Below are positions 1 through 6,923 of a DNA stretch of 13,489 nt, piece by piece. The notes beneath the pieces are model-generated. The model was not told the DNA's origin, ran no database searches, and saw only the letters and a program-made list of their open reading frames with translations. The stretch covers positions 1 to 13,489 of the forward strand of contig NZ_RIZI01000118.1 of NCBI RefSeq assembly GCF_003721225.1, written 5' to 3'. A program made the translations under genes and the position numbers. Source of the DNA: Acidithiobacillus sulfuriphilus (lineage in GTDB: Bacteria > Pseudomonadota > Gammaproteobacteria > Acidithiobacillales > Acidithiobacillaceae). Within the stretch, counting starts at the first letter, position 1. Each line of letters opens with the position of its first letter.

Positions 1-188
1 TTGATATTGGAGATGCCGACCACATCGTGGTCCACCAGGGTCAAACGGCCGATACCCGCCCGGGCGAGGTTTTCGGCGACGTAGCCCCCCACCCCGCCGA
101 CACCGGCGATGAGCACATGGCGATCGGCGAGGTTCCGTACGCCCTGGGCACCGAGAAGAATCTCGGTGCGGGCAAAGGGATGGGTCAT
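1..188 (-). CDS. tcdA: tRNA threonylcarbamoyladenosine dehydratase (TcdA/CsdL), 5' part
   Basis: Only the first 62 codons are present; the gene continues off the left edge. Visible are an N-terminal RTEILLGAQG segment (residues 7-16), a nucleotide-binding glycine loop GVGGVGGYVAENLARAG (about 29-45), and LTLVDHDVV followed by SNIN, which is where the E1-like ThiF/MoeB/TcdA fold places its ATP ribose aspartate. The RTE-LLG start and the 'ARAGIGRLTLVD' stretch match TcdA (YgdL/CsdL) better than MoeB or ThiF. TcdA makes cyclic t6A at position 37 of ANN-reading tRNAs, using ATP. The start codon overlaps the stop of the upstream tatD-family gene in an ATGA, which implies translational coupling. 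The catalytic cysteine region lies outside the window, so a ThiF-like activator cannot be fully excluded. Confidence 0.82.
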   Translation of the reverse strand, partial: MTHPFARTEILLGAQGVRNLADRHVLIAGVGGVGGYVAENLARAGIGRLTLVDHDVVGISNI

Positions 189-976
189 GCTGGCTGCTCC
201 TGTGCGGGAATGGAAAAGAGGGTACGGGCATTGGCGGTGGTGATGGCGGCGAGGTCCCGAGCGCTTTCCCGGCGCAAACCGGCCATGACGTTGAGTACTT
301 CGCCTAACAAAGCGGGCTCGTTCCGCTCGCCTTGATGGCCCCACAAGGGCTGATAGGGGGCATCTGTCTCCAGGAGGATGGCCGTTGCCGGCAAGCCGCT
401 CACCAAGGCACGCAGGCGTTGCGCCCGCGGGTAGGTGATGGCACCGCCAAAACCCAGGAGGAAGCCCTGGTTGATGAGTTGCCGGGCCTGGACAGCACTC
501 CCGGCAAAGCTATGCACCACCCCGCGCACTCCGGGATAACGCCGCAGGGTAAGCAGAAGATCCTCTACGGCATGGCGGGCGTGGAGAATCACCGGCAGGC
601 CCGCCGCCCGCGCCATGCCCAATTGCCGCATCAAAAAGCGCTGCTGGGGGGCAAGGTCCGGTGCCCCCGGCCAACGATCCAGACCGATCTCGCCGATGGC
701 GACGGCCTCGGGAAGGTAGTCCTCCAGCCGCTGCAAATCCCGGTCCGTATGTTCCGTTACCAAGCCCGGGTGAATGCCATAGGCGGGATGGAGATTGGGA
801 TCACTGGCGCAAAGGGATCGCAGTCGCTCCCAGTAAGCGGCGCTATAGGCGGGTACGACCATCTGCGTAACGCCTGCCTGGCGTGCCCGTTGCAATACCT
901 CGGCGCGATCCGTGGCGAAGATCGCGTCATCGAGGTGGCAATGGCTATCGAACAGATTCAGCAAGGGCGCTTCCAT
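185..976 (-). CDS. TatD family metal-dependent hydrolase (YjjV-like)
   Basis: A 263-residue protein of normal TatD length and a TIM-barrel metallohydrolase pattern. The metal ligands are in the expected order: DSHCHLD (H12, H14), GEIGLD (E96), ILHAR (H132), VVHSF (H155) and ETDAPY (D205), with RNEP at 218-221. TatD proteins are cytoplasmic Mg-dependent 3'-5' exonucleases or deoxyribonucleases linked to DNA repair and RNA quality control. The GIHPG motif at 67-71 and the overall form resemble YjjV more than TatD or YcfH, but the subfamily assignment is an inference. The start ATG has only a weak, distant AAGG upstream. It lies 20 nt past a perfect hairpin that follows amtB, so its transcript either reads through from amtB or begins inside the amtB 3' end. 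It overlaps tcdA by 4 nt. Confidence 0.88.
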   Translation of the reverse strand: MEAPLLNLFDSHCHLDDAIFATDRAEVLQRARQAGVTQMVVPAYSAAYWERLRSLCASDPNLHPAYGIHPGLVTEHTDRDLQRLEDYLPEAVAIGEIGLDRWPGAPDLAPQQRFLMRQLGMARAAGLPVILHARHAVEDLLLTLRRYPGVRGVVHSFAGSAVQARQLINQGFLLGFGGAITYPRAQRLRALVSGLPATAILLETDAPYQPLWGHQGERNEPALLGEVLNVMAGLRRESARDLAAITTANARTLFSIPAQEQPA

Positions 977-996
977 ATATTCATCATAAACCTTAA

Positions 997-1029
997 ACGC
1001 AACGGGGTGGCAATGCCACCCCGTTGCGT
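997..1029 (-). terminator. Perfect 15-bp hairpin after amtB, probable terminator
   Basis: The left arm ACGCAACGGGGTGGC (997-1011) and right arm GCCACCCCGTTGCGT (1015-1029) pair perfectly around a 3-nt loop. On the amtB strand it begins 19 nt past the amtB stop and is followed by TTAAGGTTT, a broken rather than continuous T tract. On the plus strand there is no T run. It is most likely the amtB terminator, possibly a leaky one, since the tatD-family ATG follows 20 nt later. Confidence 0.65.
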
Positions 1030-1048
1030 CCTTGGCTGTATAAAGCGA

Positions 1049-2347
1049 CTACTCGTAAACCTGTTCGCCATGCTGGGTGACGTCCAGACCCTCGCGTTCC
1101 TGCTCTTCACTGACCCGCAAGCCCAGCGTCCAGTCGATCACCTTGAGGATGACGAAGCTCACGATGCCATCATACAGGATGGTGACCCCCACTCCCTTGG
1201 CCTGAATCAACAGTTGCCCCAGGTTGCCTTCCAGAACGCCCGCCGTGCCACCAATGGCCTTGACGGCAAAGATACCGGTCAGCAGCGCTCCTACGATTCC
1301 CCCGATAGCGTGGACCCCAAAGGCATCCAGTGAATCATCGTAACCCAGCCAGTTTTTCAGATAGACCGCCGCCCAGAAGCAGATCACCCCGGCCGCCAGG
1401 CCAATCCATAGCGCACCCATGGGGTCGACGAAGCCCGAGGCGGGGGTGATGGCGACGAGGCCGGCCACCGCACCGGAGGTCATACCCAGCAGGGTGGGTT
1501 TGCCGCGCACGATCCATTCGGCAAACATCCAGCCCAGGGCCGCTACCGCCGTAGCGATCTGGGTAACGGCCATGGCCATTCCCGCGCGATCGCTGGCCGC
1601 CACCGCCGAGCCCGCATTGAAGCCGAACCAGCCCACCCAGAGGAGCGCCGCGCCAATCAGGGTATAGATGAGGTTGTTGGGATGCATGGCATCATGGCGA
1701 AAGCCGATACGTTTACCCATGACCAGGGCTGCCACCAGGCCCGCCACACCTGCATTGATATGCACTACGGTGCCACCGGCGTAGTCCAGCACGCCATCAC
1801 CGCCCAGCCAGCCGCCGGGGCCCCAGACCATGTGGGCGATGGGCGCATAGACCAGCAACGACCACAGGGCGGTGAACCACAGCAGGGCGGAAAACTTCAT
1901 CCGCTCGGCAAAGGCGCCGACGATGAGGGCGGGTGTAATGATGGCAAAGGTCATTTGAAAGGTCATATAGACCGACTCAGGGATGGTCGGAGCGAGGCCG
2001 TTGACGGCATCCAGCCCCATGCCCTGCAAAAAGAAGCGGCTCAACCCGCCAATAAAACCGCTGCCGGACGTAAATGCCAGCGAATAGCCGGCGAACATCC
2101 ACACCACCGAAATCACGCAGGTAACGGCGAAACTCTGGGCGGCCGTTGCCAGGACGTTCTTTTTGCGTACCATACCGGCATAAAACAATGCTAGGCCGGG
2201 TATGGTCATCAGCAGCACCAGCGCCGTAGATGTCAGCATCCAGGCCGTATCTCCGGAATTAAACACCGGTGCGGTATCCGCCTGCGCCAAAGGGCTGGCC
2301 AAGCAAAGCATTGCCCCCAGCAACCCCGTCCAATGAGATATTTTCAT
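1049..2347 (-). CDS. amtB: Ammonium transporter AmtB
   Basis: A 432-residue Amt/Mep/Rh family channel for uptake of ammonium across the inner membrane. An N-terminal signal peptide (hydrophobic residues about 7-23, likely cut near AQA-D) precedes eleven predicted membrane segments. Family marks are IPGLALFYAGMVRKKN (49-64), the DYAGGTVVHINAG segment (188-200) with pore histidine H196, the WFGFNAGS segment with F243, and DAFGVHAIGG with the second pore histidine H346. The C-tail SEEQEREGLDVTQHGE matches the E. coli-type cytoplasmic tail that docks GlnK. A strong GGGAGG lies 3-8 nt before the ATG. Unlike the common glnK-amtB pair, no glnK sits next to it here, so the PII partner must be encoded elsewhere. 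Upstream lie a sigma-54 promoter and an NtrC-type palindrome, consistent with induction under nitrogen limitation. Confidence 0.96.
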   Translation of the reverse strand: MKISHWTGLLGAMLCLASPLAQADTAPVFNSGDTAWMLTSTALVLLMTIPGLALFYAGMVRKKNVLATAAQSFAVTCVISVVWMFAGYSLAFTSGSGFIGGLSRFFLQGMGLDAVNGLAPTIPESVYMTFQMTFAIITPALIVGAFAERMKFSALLWFTALWSLLVYAPIAHMVWGPGGWLGGDGVLDYAGGTVVHINAGVAGLVAALVMGKRIGFRHDAMHPNNLIYTLIGAALLWVGWFGFNAGSAVAASDRAGMAMAVTQIATAVAALGWMFAEWIVRGKPTLLGMTSGAVAGLVAITPASGFVDPMGALWIGLAAGVICFWAAVYLKNWLGYDDSLDAFGVHAIGGIVGALLTGIFAVKAIGGTAGVLEGNLGQLLIQAKGVGVTILYDGIVSFVILKVIDWTLGLRVSEEQEREGLDVTQHGEQVYE

Positions 2348-2408
2348 TGCTCCCTCCCTTGCATGAGTGGATCCTCGAAATAATCCGTAAAAATGACCGT
2401 GTGAAGAT

Positions 2409-2425
2409 AAGCAAAGCTCATGCCT
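2409..2425 (-). promoter_or_regulatory. Sigma-54 (-24/-12) promoter of amtB
   Basis: On the minus strand the sequence reads AGGCATGAGCTTTGCTT. It has the invariant GG and GC dinucleotides exactly 10 nt apart and fits TGGCAC-N5-TTGCW with differences only at the first and sixth positions. The predicted start is near base 2399, giving a leader of about 52 nt before the amtB ATG. Confidence 0.75.
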
Positions 2426-2487
2426 ATCATTTATCTTATTGTTTTAACATCAATTAATAAAAATATGCGGATGATGAGCCAATCTTG

Positions 2488-2504
2488 TGCACCAATATGG
2501 TGCA
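2488..2504. promoter_or_regulatory. NtrC-type binding palindrome
   Basis: TGCACCA-ATA-TGGTGCA is a perfect 7+3+7 inverted repeat. It nearly equals the classical NtrC (NRI) enhancer site, such as the one upstream of enterobacterial glnA (from memory, not searched). Its centre is about 97 bp upstream of the predicted sigma-54 start of amtB, a normal distance for an enhancer. A second half-site TGCACC at 2518-2523 begins 30 bp away, close to three helical turns, but its other half is not conserved. Confidence 0.78.
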
Positions 2505-2525
2505 TACTGGATGGGCTTGCACCTC

Positions 2526-2554
2526 TTGCCGATATGATTGGCTTTCGTTCTAAT
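2526..2554 (+). promoter_or_regulatory. Sigma-70-like promoter of the ubi operon
   Basis: TTGCCG (2526-2531), a 17-nt spacer and TCTAAT (2549-2554) match the consensus at 4 of 6 and 5 of 6 positions. Transcription would start near 2561, just ahead of the GGAGG ribosome site at 2574-2578. This is a pattern call only. Confidence 0.5.
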
Positions 2555-2586
2555 GACGAGATACCTGTTTTTCGGAGGTGCGGGAG

Positions 2587-3813
2587 ATGCGAACCCAAGC
2601 GGTACAAATCGCCATTCTGGGCAATGGCCCCATCGCCAGGAGCCTTGCCCTCGCCTTGGCAGACACCCCCATCAACATGGTCATGCTGGATACTTTTCCC
2701 CCGCAACAGGCACGCCCTCCCCAGCCCGATCGTACCGTCGCCCTGGCCTTGGGCACCCGCCGCCTGCTGCAGGATCTGCAGGTAGCCCTGCCGCTGCAGG
2801 GTTCGGCGGCCATCCGCACCGTGCAGATCACCCAGCAAGGGGCTTCGGGCCAAGTCAAACTGGAGGCCCAATTGCTCGGCAGCCCCGAAGGTATACTGGG
2901 AGAGGTGGCGAGTCTGGACCACCTGGGAGATGCACTGGAGACGGCTTTGGGCCGTTGCCCCAATTTGGTGCAAATGACGGCCGGACCGGTGCAGGATCTC
3001 CAATGGCACCCTGACCGGGTGATCCTGAAATGGCCGGAACTGCAGGTGGAGGCCGAACTGGTGGTGGTGGCCGACGGTGGGCATGGCCATCTGCAGAGTC
3101 TGGCCCATTTGCAGCGACTGGGCTGGGATCACAATCGTCACGCCATCGTCAGCACCGTCACACCCCGGGAAAAGGTCTGTGGCATCGCCTATGAACACTT
3201 TCTCGACAGCGGTCCCCTGGCCTTCCTGCCCATTGGCGACGGCCAGTTTTCCATCGTCTGGAGTCTGCGCCCCAAGGATGCCAGCCGCATCCTGGCCCTC
3301 CCCGAAGGCCCATTTCTCGAAGCCCTGAACCGGCAGCGGCCGAGGGGCCTCCCGCCCCTCATCGGCAGCGGCCCGCGCAGCGTCTACCCGCTCTTTTTCC
3401 AGCGCCTCTGGGCCCAGCCCCAGCAGCGCATGGCCCTGGTGGGCAATGCGGCGCAGACCATTCATCCCTTGGCGGGACAGGGCTATAATCTGGGTTTGCG
3501 CGATGTCATCACCCTCGCAGCATTGCTGCGGCGAGCCGCCGCCGGCGCAGAGGATATGGGCGATGCCAAATTGCTCTCCGACTATGCCCGCATCCGTCGC
3601 CGCGACCGCCTGGAGACCATTGCCTTCACCGAGACCATGAATCGTCTTTTCGGCGCCCGCCTCCTGCCCCTGCGCCTCGTCCGGGCGACCGCGTTGGTGG
3701 CGCTGGAACGGCTGCCAGCCATCAAACGGGAACTGGCGGCGCGCTTGGCTGGCATTGAGCTGCCGGCGGCCAGCACCATCCCTGACCTCATCACGGAGCC
3801 CCGCCATGTCTGA
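2587..3813 (+). CDS. ubiH: UbiH-type FAD-dependent ubiquinone-biosynthesis hydroxylase
   Basis: A 408-residue class A flavoprotein hydroxylase that adds a ring oxygen during ubiquinone synthesis; UbiH acts on the 2-octaprenyl-6-methoxyphenol type of substrate. It has the inner FAD/NADPH motif VVADGGHGHLQ (D163, G164) and the ribityl-binding motif 286-306, beginning GNAAQTIHPLAGQG. The Asn where most relatives have Asp is also found in E. coli UbiH, which supports this name. The N-terminal dinucleotide loop is degenerate: GNGPIA (12-17) replaces GGGxxG, and it is followed by MLD rather than an E-ended strand. The start chosen is ATG 2587, with GGAGG (2574-2578) 8 nt upstream; the in-frame GTG at 2578 lies inside that ribosome site. 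First gene of the operon; it overlaps the next by 8 nt. The regioselectivity of such enzymes varies between lineages, so the exact position hydroxylated is inferred. Confidence 0.85.
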   Translation: MRTQAVQIAILGNGPIARSLALALADTPINMVMLDTFPPQQARPPQPDRTVALALGTRRLLQDLQVALPLQGSAAIRTVQITQQGASGQVKLEAQLLGSPEGILGEVASLDHLGDALETALGRCPNLVQMTAGPVQDLQWHPDRVILKWPELQVEAELVVVADGGHGHLQSLAHLQRLGWDHNRHAIVSTVTPREKVCGIAYEHFLDSGPLAFLPIGDGQFSIVWSLRPKDASRILALPEGPFLEALNRQRPRGLPPLIGSGPRSVYPLFFQRLWAQPQQRMALVGNAAQTIHPLAGQGYNLGLRDVITLAALLRRAAAGAEDMGDAKLLSDYARIRRRDRLETIAFTETMNRLFGARLLPLRLVRATALVALERLPAIKRELAARLAGIELPAASTIPDLITEPRHV

Positions 3814-4996
3814 TTCCTTGCGTAACGATCTGGTGGTATCCGGGGGCGGCATGGTGGGAGCGAGTCTAGCCCTGGCCGTGGGCCGGATGGGGTTGCGGGT
3901 ACGGCTTTTTGAACGGCGCTCGCGGGAAGCCTGCCACGCTGCCGATCCCTATGAACGGGCCAGCCTCGTTTCCTTGGGCTCGGGCCGCTTCCTCGCCGGC
4001 ATCGGCATCGATGTGGCCGCCCTGGGTACGCCGGTGGCGCGCATGCGCGTCTGGGACGGTCAGGGATTTGGCAGCATCCATCTCGATGCCGAGGATGGCG
4101 GGGAAACGTTGCTGGGGCATATTTGCGAAAACCGGCGCCTGGAACAGGCCATCCACGGGGCCATCGGCGCGACCGATGATGCCGTGCTGCACTATGCCGA
4201 AGAACTGGTGGAAACAGCGCCATGCCAGCCGGAAATCGTTCTGCGGAGCAATCAGGGCGGCAGGCTTTCCGCCACCTTGCTGGCCGTTGCCGAGGGTCGG
4301 CAGTCGCCCCTGCGCAAACAGGTGGTCAACGCCCCCCTTTTCCGCGAAGGCTATGGCCAGGATGGGATCACCGCCACGGTGTGGATGGAGAAGCCCCACC
4401 GTCACATCGCCTACCAGCGTTTTTTGGACAGCGGTCCCCTGGCCATCCTGCCCTTTCGCAATGACCACGATGGCCAGCCGCGGGCCTCCCTGGTGTGGAG
4501 CGCCAAGCGCCCCTTGGCGAGACGCCTCATGGCCATGGATGACAGCGCTTTTCTGGCGGCATTGAATGAGGCCTTCGGACCGCAACTAGGCCGTTTTTAC
4601 CAGATCGGGCCGCGCGCCGCCTTTGCTTTGTCGGGCCTGCACAGCAGCCGTTATATCGGCCGGCGCGCGGTGCTGTTGGGCGATAGCGCCCATGGGGTAC
4701 ACCCCCTCGCCGGCTTGGGCGTCAACCTCGGGCTACGGGATGCCGAAACCCTGGCAACGCTCATCGGCACCGCCATCACCCGCCAGGAGGACTGGGGAGA
4801 GCCGGCGACGCTGCGCTCTTTCCAGGCCCAACGACGGCCGGACAATCTCGCCACCGTACTGGCCTGCGGCGGTTTGAGCCACCTCTTTTCCAACAACCAT
4901 CGCGGCCTTGCCACCCTCCGTGACGCCGGCATGTTCGCTACGGGCTTCCTCTTTCCCCTCAAACGTTTTCTCATCCGCCAGGCCATGGGCCTTTAA
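3806..4996 (+). CDS. UbiI/UbiF-family FAD-dependent ubiquinone-biosynthesis hydroxylase
   Basis: A 396-residue paralogue of the preceding gene. It has a good FAD loop (GGGMVG, 13-18, followed by SLALAVGRMGLRVRLFE), the middle motif as AEGRQSPLR (162-170) with Glu in place of the usual Asp, and the GDSAHGVHPLAGLG motif beginning at 292. FLDSGPLAILP (206-216) is shared with the gene before it. It should catalyse another of the three ring hydroxylations of ubiquinone synthesis, but I cannot tell UbiI (C5), UbiF (C6) or a broader enzyme such as UbiL/UbiM from sequence reading alone, so no symbol is given. The start ATG 3806 overlaps the upstream stop by 8 nt and gives the expected MSDSLRNDLVVSGGG opening; an upstream in-frame ATG at 3755 would only add antisense-like residues inside ubiH. 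An 11-nt gap follows before ubiK. Confidence 0.86.
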   Translation: MSDSLRNDLVVSGGGMVGASLALAVGRMGLRVRLFERRSREACHAADPYERASLVSLGSGRFLAGIGIDVAALGTPVARMRVWDGQGFGSIHLDAEDGGETLLGHICENRRLEQAIHGAIGATDDAVLHYAEELVETAPCQPEIVLRSNQGGRLSATLLAVAEGRQSPLRKQVVNAPLFREGYGQDGITATVWMEKPHRHIAYQRFLDSGPLAILPFRNDHDGQPRASLVWSAKRPLARRLMAMDDSAFLAALNEAFGPQLGRFYQIGPRAAFALSGLHSSRYIGRRAVLLGDSAHGVHPLAGLGVNLGLRDAETLATLIGTAITRQEDWGEPATLRSFQAQRRPDNLATVLACGGLSHLFSNNHRGLATLRDAGMFATGFLFPLKRFLIRQAMGL

Positions 4997-5007
4997 GGAG
5001 TCAACCG

Positions 5008-5271
5008 ATGCAACACAAGATAGCCGATGACATTGCCGCCGCCATTGGCGACACCATCGCCCGCCTGGGTACCGTCAAGGAGGATGTGGACAAGCAGGTG
5101 CGCGCCATCGTGGCCAATACCCTGGATCGCCTGGATATCGTCACCCGCGACGAATTCGACGTGCAACAGGAATTGGTGAGCCGCCTGGCCGCCCGCGTCA
5201 CCGCGCTGGAAAACCGCCTTACTACCCTGGAAGCCGAGGGCGGCGTTACGGACGAGCCCGGCGAGGATTGA
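5008..5271 (+). CDS. ubiK: Ubiquinone biosynthesis accessory factor UbiK (BMFP domain)
   Basis: An 87-residue protein matching the BMFP/YqiC family in length and layout. It has an amphipathic N-terminal helix (about 1-40), the family core RLDIVTRDEFDVQ (41-53), a heptad-like coiled coil (about 54-76) and an acidic tail. UbiK trimers associate with UbiJ and the soluble Ubi enzyme complex and bind lipid; loss of UbiK lowers aerobic ubiquinone. Its place directly behind two ring hydroxylases supports that role. AAGGAG overlapping the previous stop lies 7 nt before the ATG. The alternative reading, a generic membrane-fusogenic BMFP protein, is the older name of the same family. Confidence 0.9.
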   Translation: MQHKIADDIAAAIGDTIARLGTVKEDVDKQVRAIVANTLDRLDIVTRDEFDVQQELVSRLAARVTALENRLTTLEAEGGVTDEPGED

Positions 5272-5274
5272 CGC

Positions 5275-6783
5275 TTGACCCTCGCCGTGGTGCACAGCCG
5301 GGCAGTGACCGGCGTACAGGCGGCCGAGGTCACGGTAGAATGCGATCTGGGACCAGGCCTGCCCACCTTCGCCGTGGTCGGGCTGGCGGAAACGGCGGTC
5401 AAGGAGGCCCGCGACCGGGTGCGTTCGGCCATTCAGAATAGTGGTTTTGAATTCCCCGCCCGGCGCGTGGTGATCAATCTCGCCCCCGCCCATCTGCCCA
5501 AGGCCGGCGGTTGTTTTGATCTACCCATCGCCCTGGGGATTCTCGCCGCCAGCGGGCAGATCCCGGTTACCGCCTTGGCGGATATCGAAGTGCTGGGCGA
5601 ACTCGCCCTGGACGGCACGCTGCGGCCGGTGGCGGGGGTACTGGCCAGCACTCTGGCGGCGGGCAAGGCGGCGCGCAGCATCCTCGTCCCCGCAGACAAC
5701 GCCCAGGAAGCCGCCTTGGCGGATTGCGCGGCGGTTTTTTCGGCAAGCTCCCTGACCGTGGCCACGGCCCATTTGCGCGGCCAATGCCCGTTGCCTCCCA
5801 CCCTGGCGAATACCGCTCCGGCCACCCGTTCCGCATACCCCGATTTGCGCGATGTGCGCGGCCAGGAAGGCGCGAAGCGGGCCCTGCTGATAGCGGCGGT
5901 AGGCGGCCATCACCTGCTCCTTTCCGGCCCGCCGGGTACGGGCAAGAGCATGCTAGCCGCGCGCCTGCCCGGGCTTTTACCGCCCCTGCGCCGCGAGGAG
6001 GCGCTGGAGGTGGCCGCCATCCATAGCCTGCATGGTGCCGGCTTTGACGTGCAGCGCTGGGGACAGCGCCCCTTCCGCTCCCCCCACCATAGCGCCTCAG
6101 CCGCGGCCCTCGTGGGCGGCGGCTCCAACCCGCGGCCCGGCGAGATCAGCCTCGCCCATGGCGGCGTGCTCTTTCTCGATGAACTGACCGAGTTTCCCCG
6201 GCCAGTGCTGGAGGTCCTGCGCGAGCCCCTGGAGAGCGGCGAGATCCATATTGCCCGGGCCACGCGACGCGCCACCTTTCCCGCCCGCTTTCAACTCGTC
6301 GCCGCCATGAATCCCTGTCCCTGCGGCCACTTGGGCAACCCCTTGCAAGCCTGTCGCTGCACCCCGGCGCAGATTGCCCAATACCGTGGGCGGCTTTCGG
6401 GGCCGCTGCTGGATCGCATCGATATCCAGATGGAAGTACCTCCCCTCCCCATTCAGGATCTGCAGGCCGCGCCCCAAGGCGAAAGTTCGGAGATCCTGCG
6501 CCTCCATGTGGTGGCCGCCATGGAACGCCAGTGGCAGCGCCAGCAATGCCGCAACGCCCAGTTGCAGGGTGACGCCCTGGATCGGGCCTGCGCCCTGGAT
6601 AACGCCGGTCAGCAGTTGCTCAACCGCGCCATGGAGCGCCTGCGCCTGTCCGCACGGGCTTATCATCGCATCCTGCGCGTGGCGCGCAGTATTGCCGACC
6701 TGGAAAACAGTACCGATCTCCAGGCCGACCATATCGGCGAAGCCATCCAGTACCGTCGCCTGGCGCAAAGCCTTTCCGCCTGA
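5275..6783 (+). CDS. comM: ComM/YifB, Mg-chelatase-like AAA+ helicase
   Basis: A 502-residue protein of full family length. The N-terminal Lon-protease-like region (about 1-170) contains GLPTFAVVGLAETAVKEARD and NLAPAHLPKAGGCFDLPIAL. The AAA+ core has Walker A GPPGTGKS (218-225), Walker B VLFLDE (298-303), a cysteine motif MNPCPCG (345-351) with further cysteines at 360 and 362, and LLDRIDI (378-384). The C-terminal Mg-chelatase-related region follows. ComM is a hexameric branch-migration helicase that aids integration of transforming DNA, and it is also widespread in species not known to be competent. The start is TTG 5275, supported by the family opening MTLAVVHSRAV and by GAGG at 5263-5266; it lies 3 nt after the ubiK stop, so the two are almost certainly cotranscribed. 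No clear terminator follows. Confidence 0.94.
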   Translation: MTLAVVHSRAVTGVQAAEVTVECDLGPGLPTFAVVGLAETAVKEARDRVRSAIQNSGFEFPARRVVINLAPAHLPKAGGCFDLPIALGILAASGQIPVTALADIEVLGELALDGTLRPVAGVLASTLAAGKAARSILVPADNAQEAALADCAAVFSASSLTVATAHLRGQCPLPPTLANTAPATRSAYPDLRDVRGQEGAKRALLIAAVGGHHLLLSGPPGTGKSMLAARLPGLLPPLRREEALEVAAIHSLHGAGFDVQRWGQRPFRSPHHSASAAALVGGGSNPRPGEISLAHGGVLFLDELTEFPRPVLEVLREPLESGEIHIARATRRATFPARFQLVAAMNPCPCGHLGNPLQACRCTPAQIAQYRGRLSGPLLDRIDIQMEVPPLPIQDLQAAPQGESSEILRLHVVAAMERQWQRQQCRNAQLQGDALDRACALDNAGQQLLNRAMERLRLSARAYHRILRVARSIADLENSTDLQADHIGEAIQYRRLAQSLSA

Positions 6784-6893
6784 GTAGCGCGTCATACCGG
6801 TCCGGCGCGAAAACGGCGCGGGACTTTGCCCATCCGGCTACCGCCCTTCTGGATCCGCCACCTGCTGTTTTTTCGGTTTAAGGGTCATGTCCT

Positions 6894-6923
6894 TTGACAG
6901 TCCGAAAAGAAGCCTGCTATTCT
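6894..6923 (+). promoter_or_regulatory. Promoter of the flavin reductase gene
   Basis: A perfect -35 TTGACA (6894-6899), an 18-nt spacer and TATTCT (6918-6923, 4 of 6) form a good sigma-70-type promoter in the 197-bp gap after comM. The start would fall near 6930, inside the inverted repeat at 6922-6961. Confidence 0.65.

Noticed and set aside
332..1333. A 333-codon plus-strand frame crossing tatD, the hairpin and amtB
   Set aside because: It spans two unrelated genes on the other strand and a terminator hairpin, with no domain.
2514..2531. A plus-strand sigma-54 promoter around TTGCACCTCTTGCC for ubiH
   Set aside because: The GG at -24 is missing and the spacing to the downstream TTGC is too short.
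2578..2586. GTG 2578 as the ubiH start
   Set aside because: It lies within the GGAGG ribosome site that serves ATG 2587 at ideal spacing.
2431..3852. A 473-codon open frame antisense to ubiH
   Set aside because: It has no recognisable domain, is low in hydrophobic structure and rich in Gln/His/Gly as expected for the mirror of GC-rich coding DNA; the plus strand encodes a clear flavoprotein with a ribosome site.
6784..6893. Intrinsic terminator after comM
   Set aside because: A T6 run is present near 6870, but no convincing stem precedes it; the repeated CGGCGCG near 6805-6820 is direct, not inverted.
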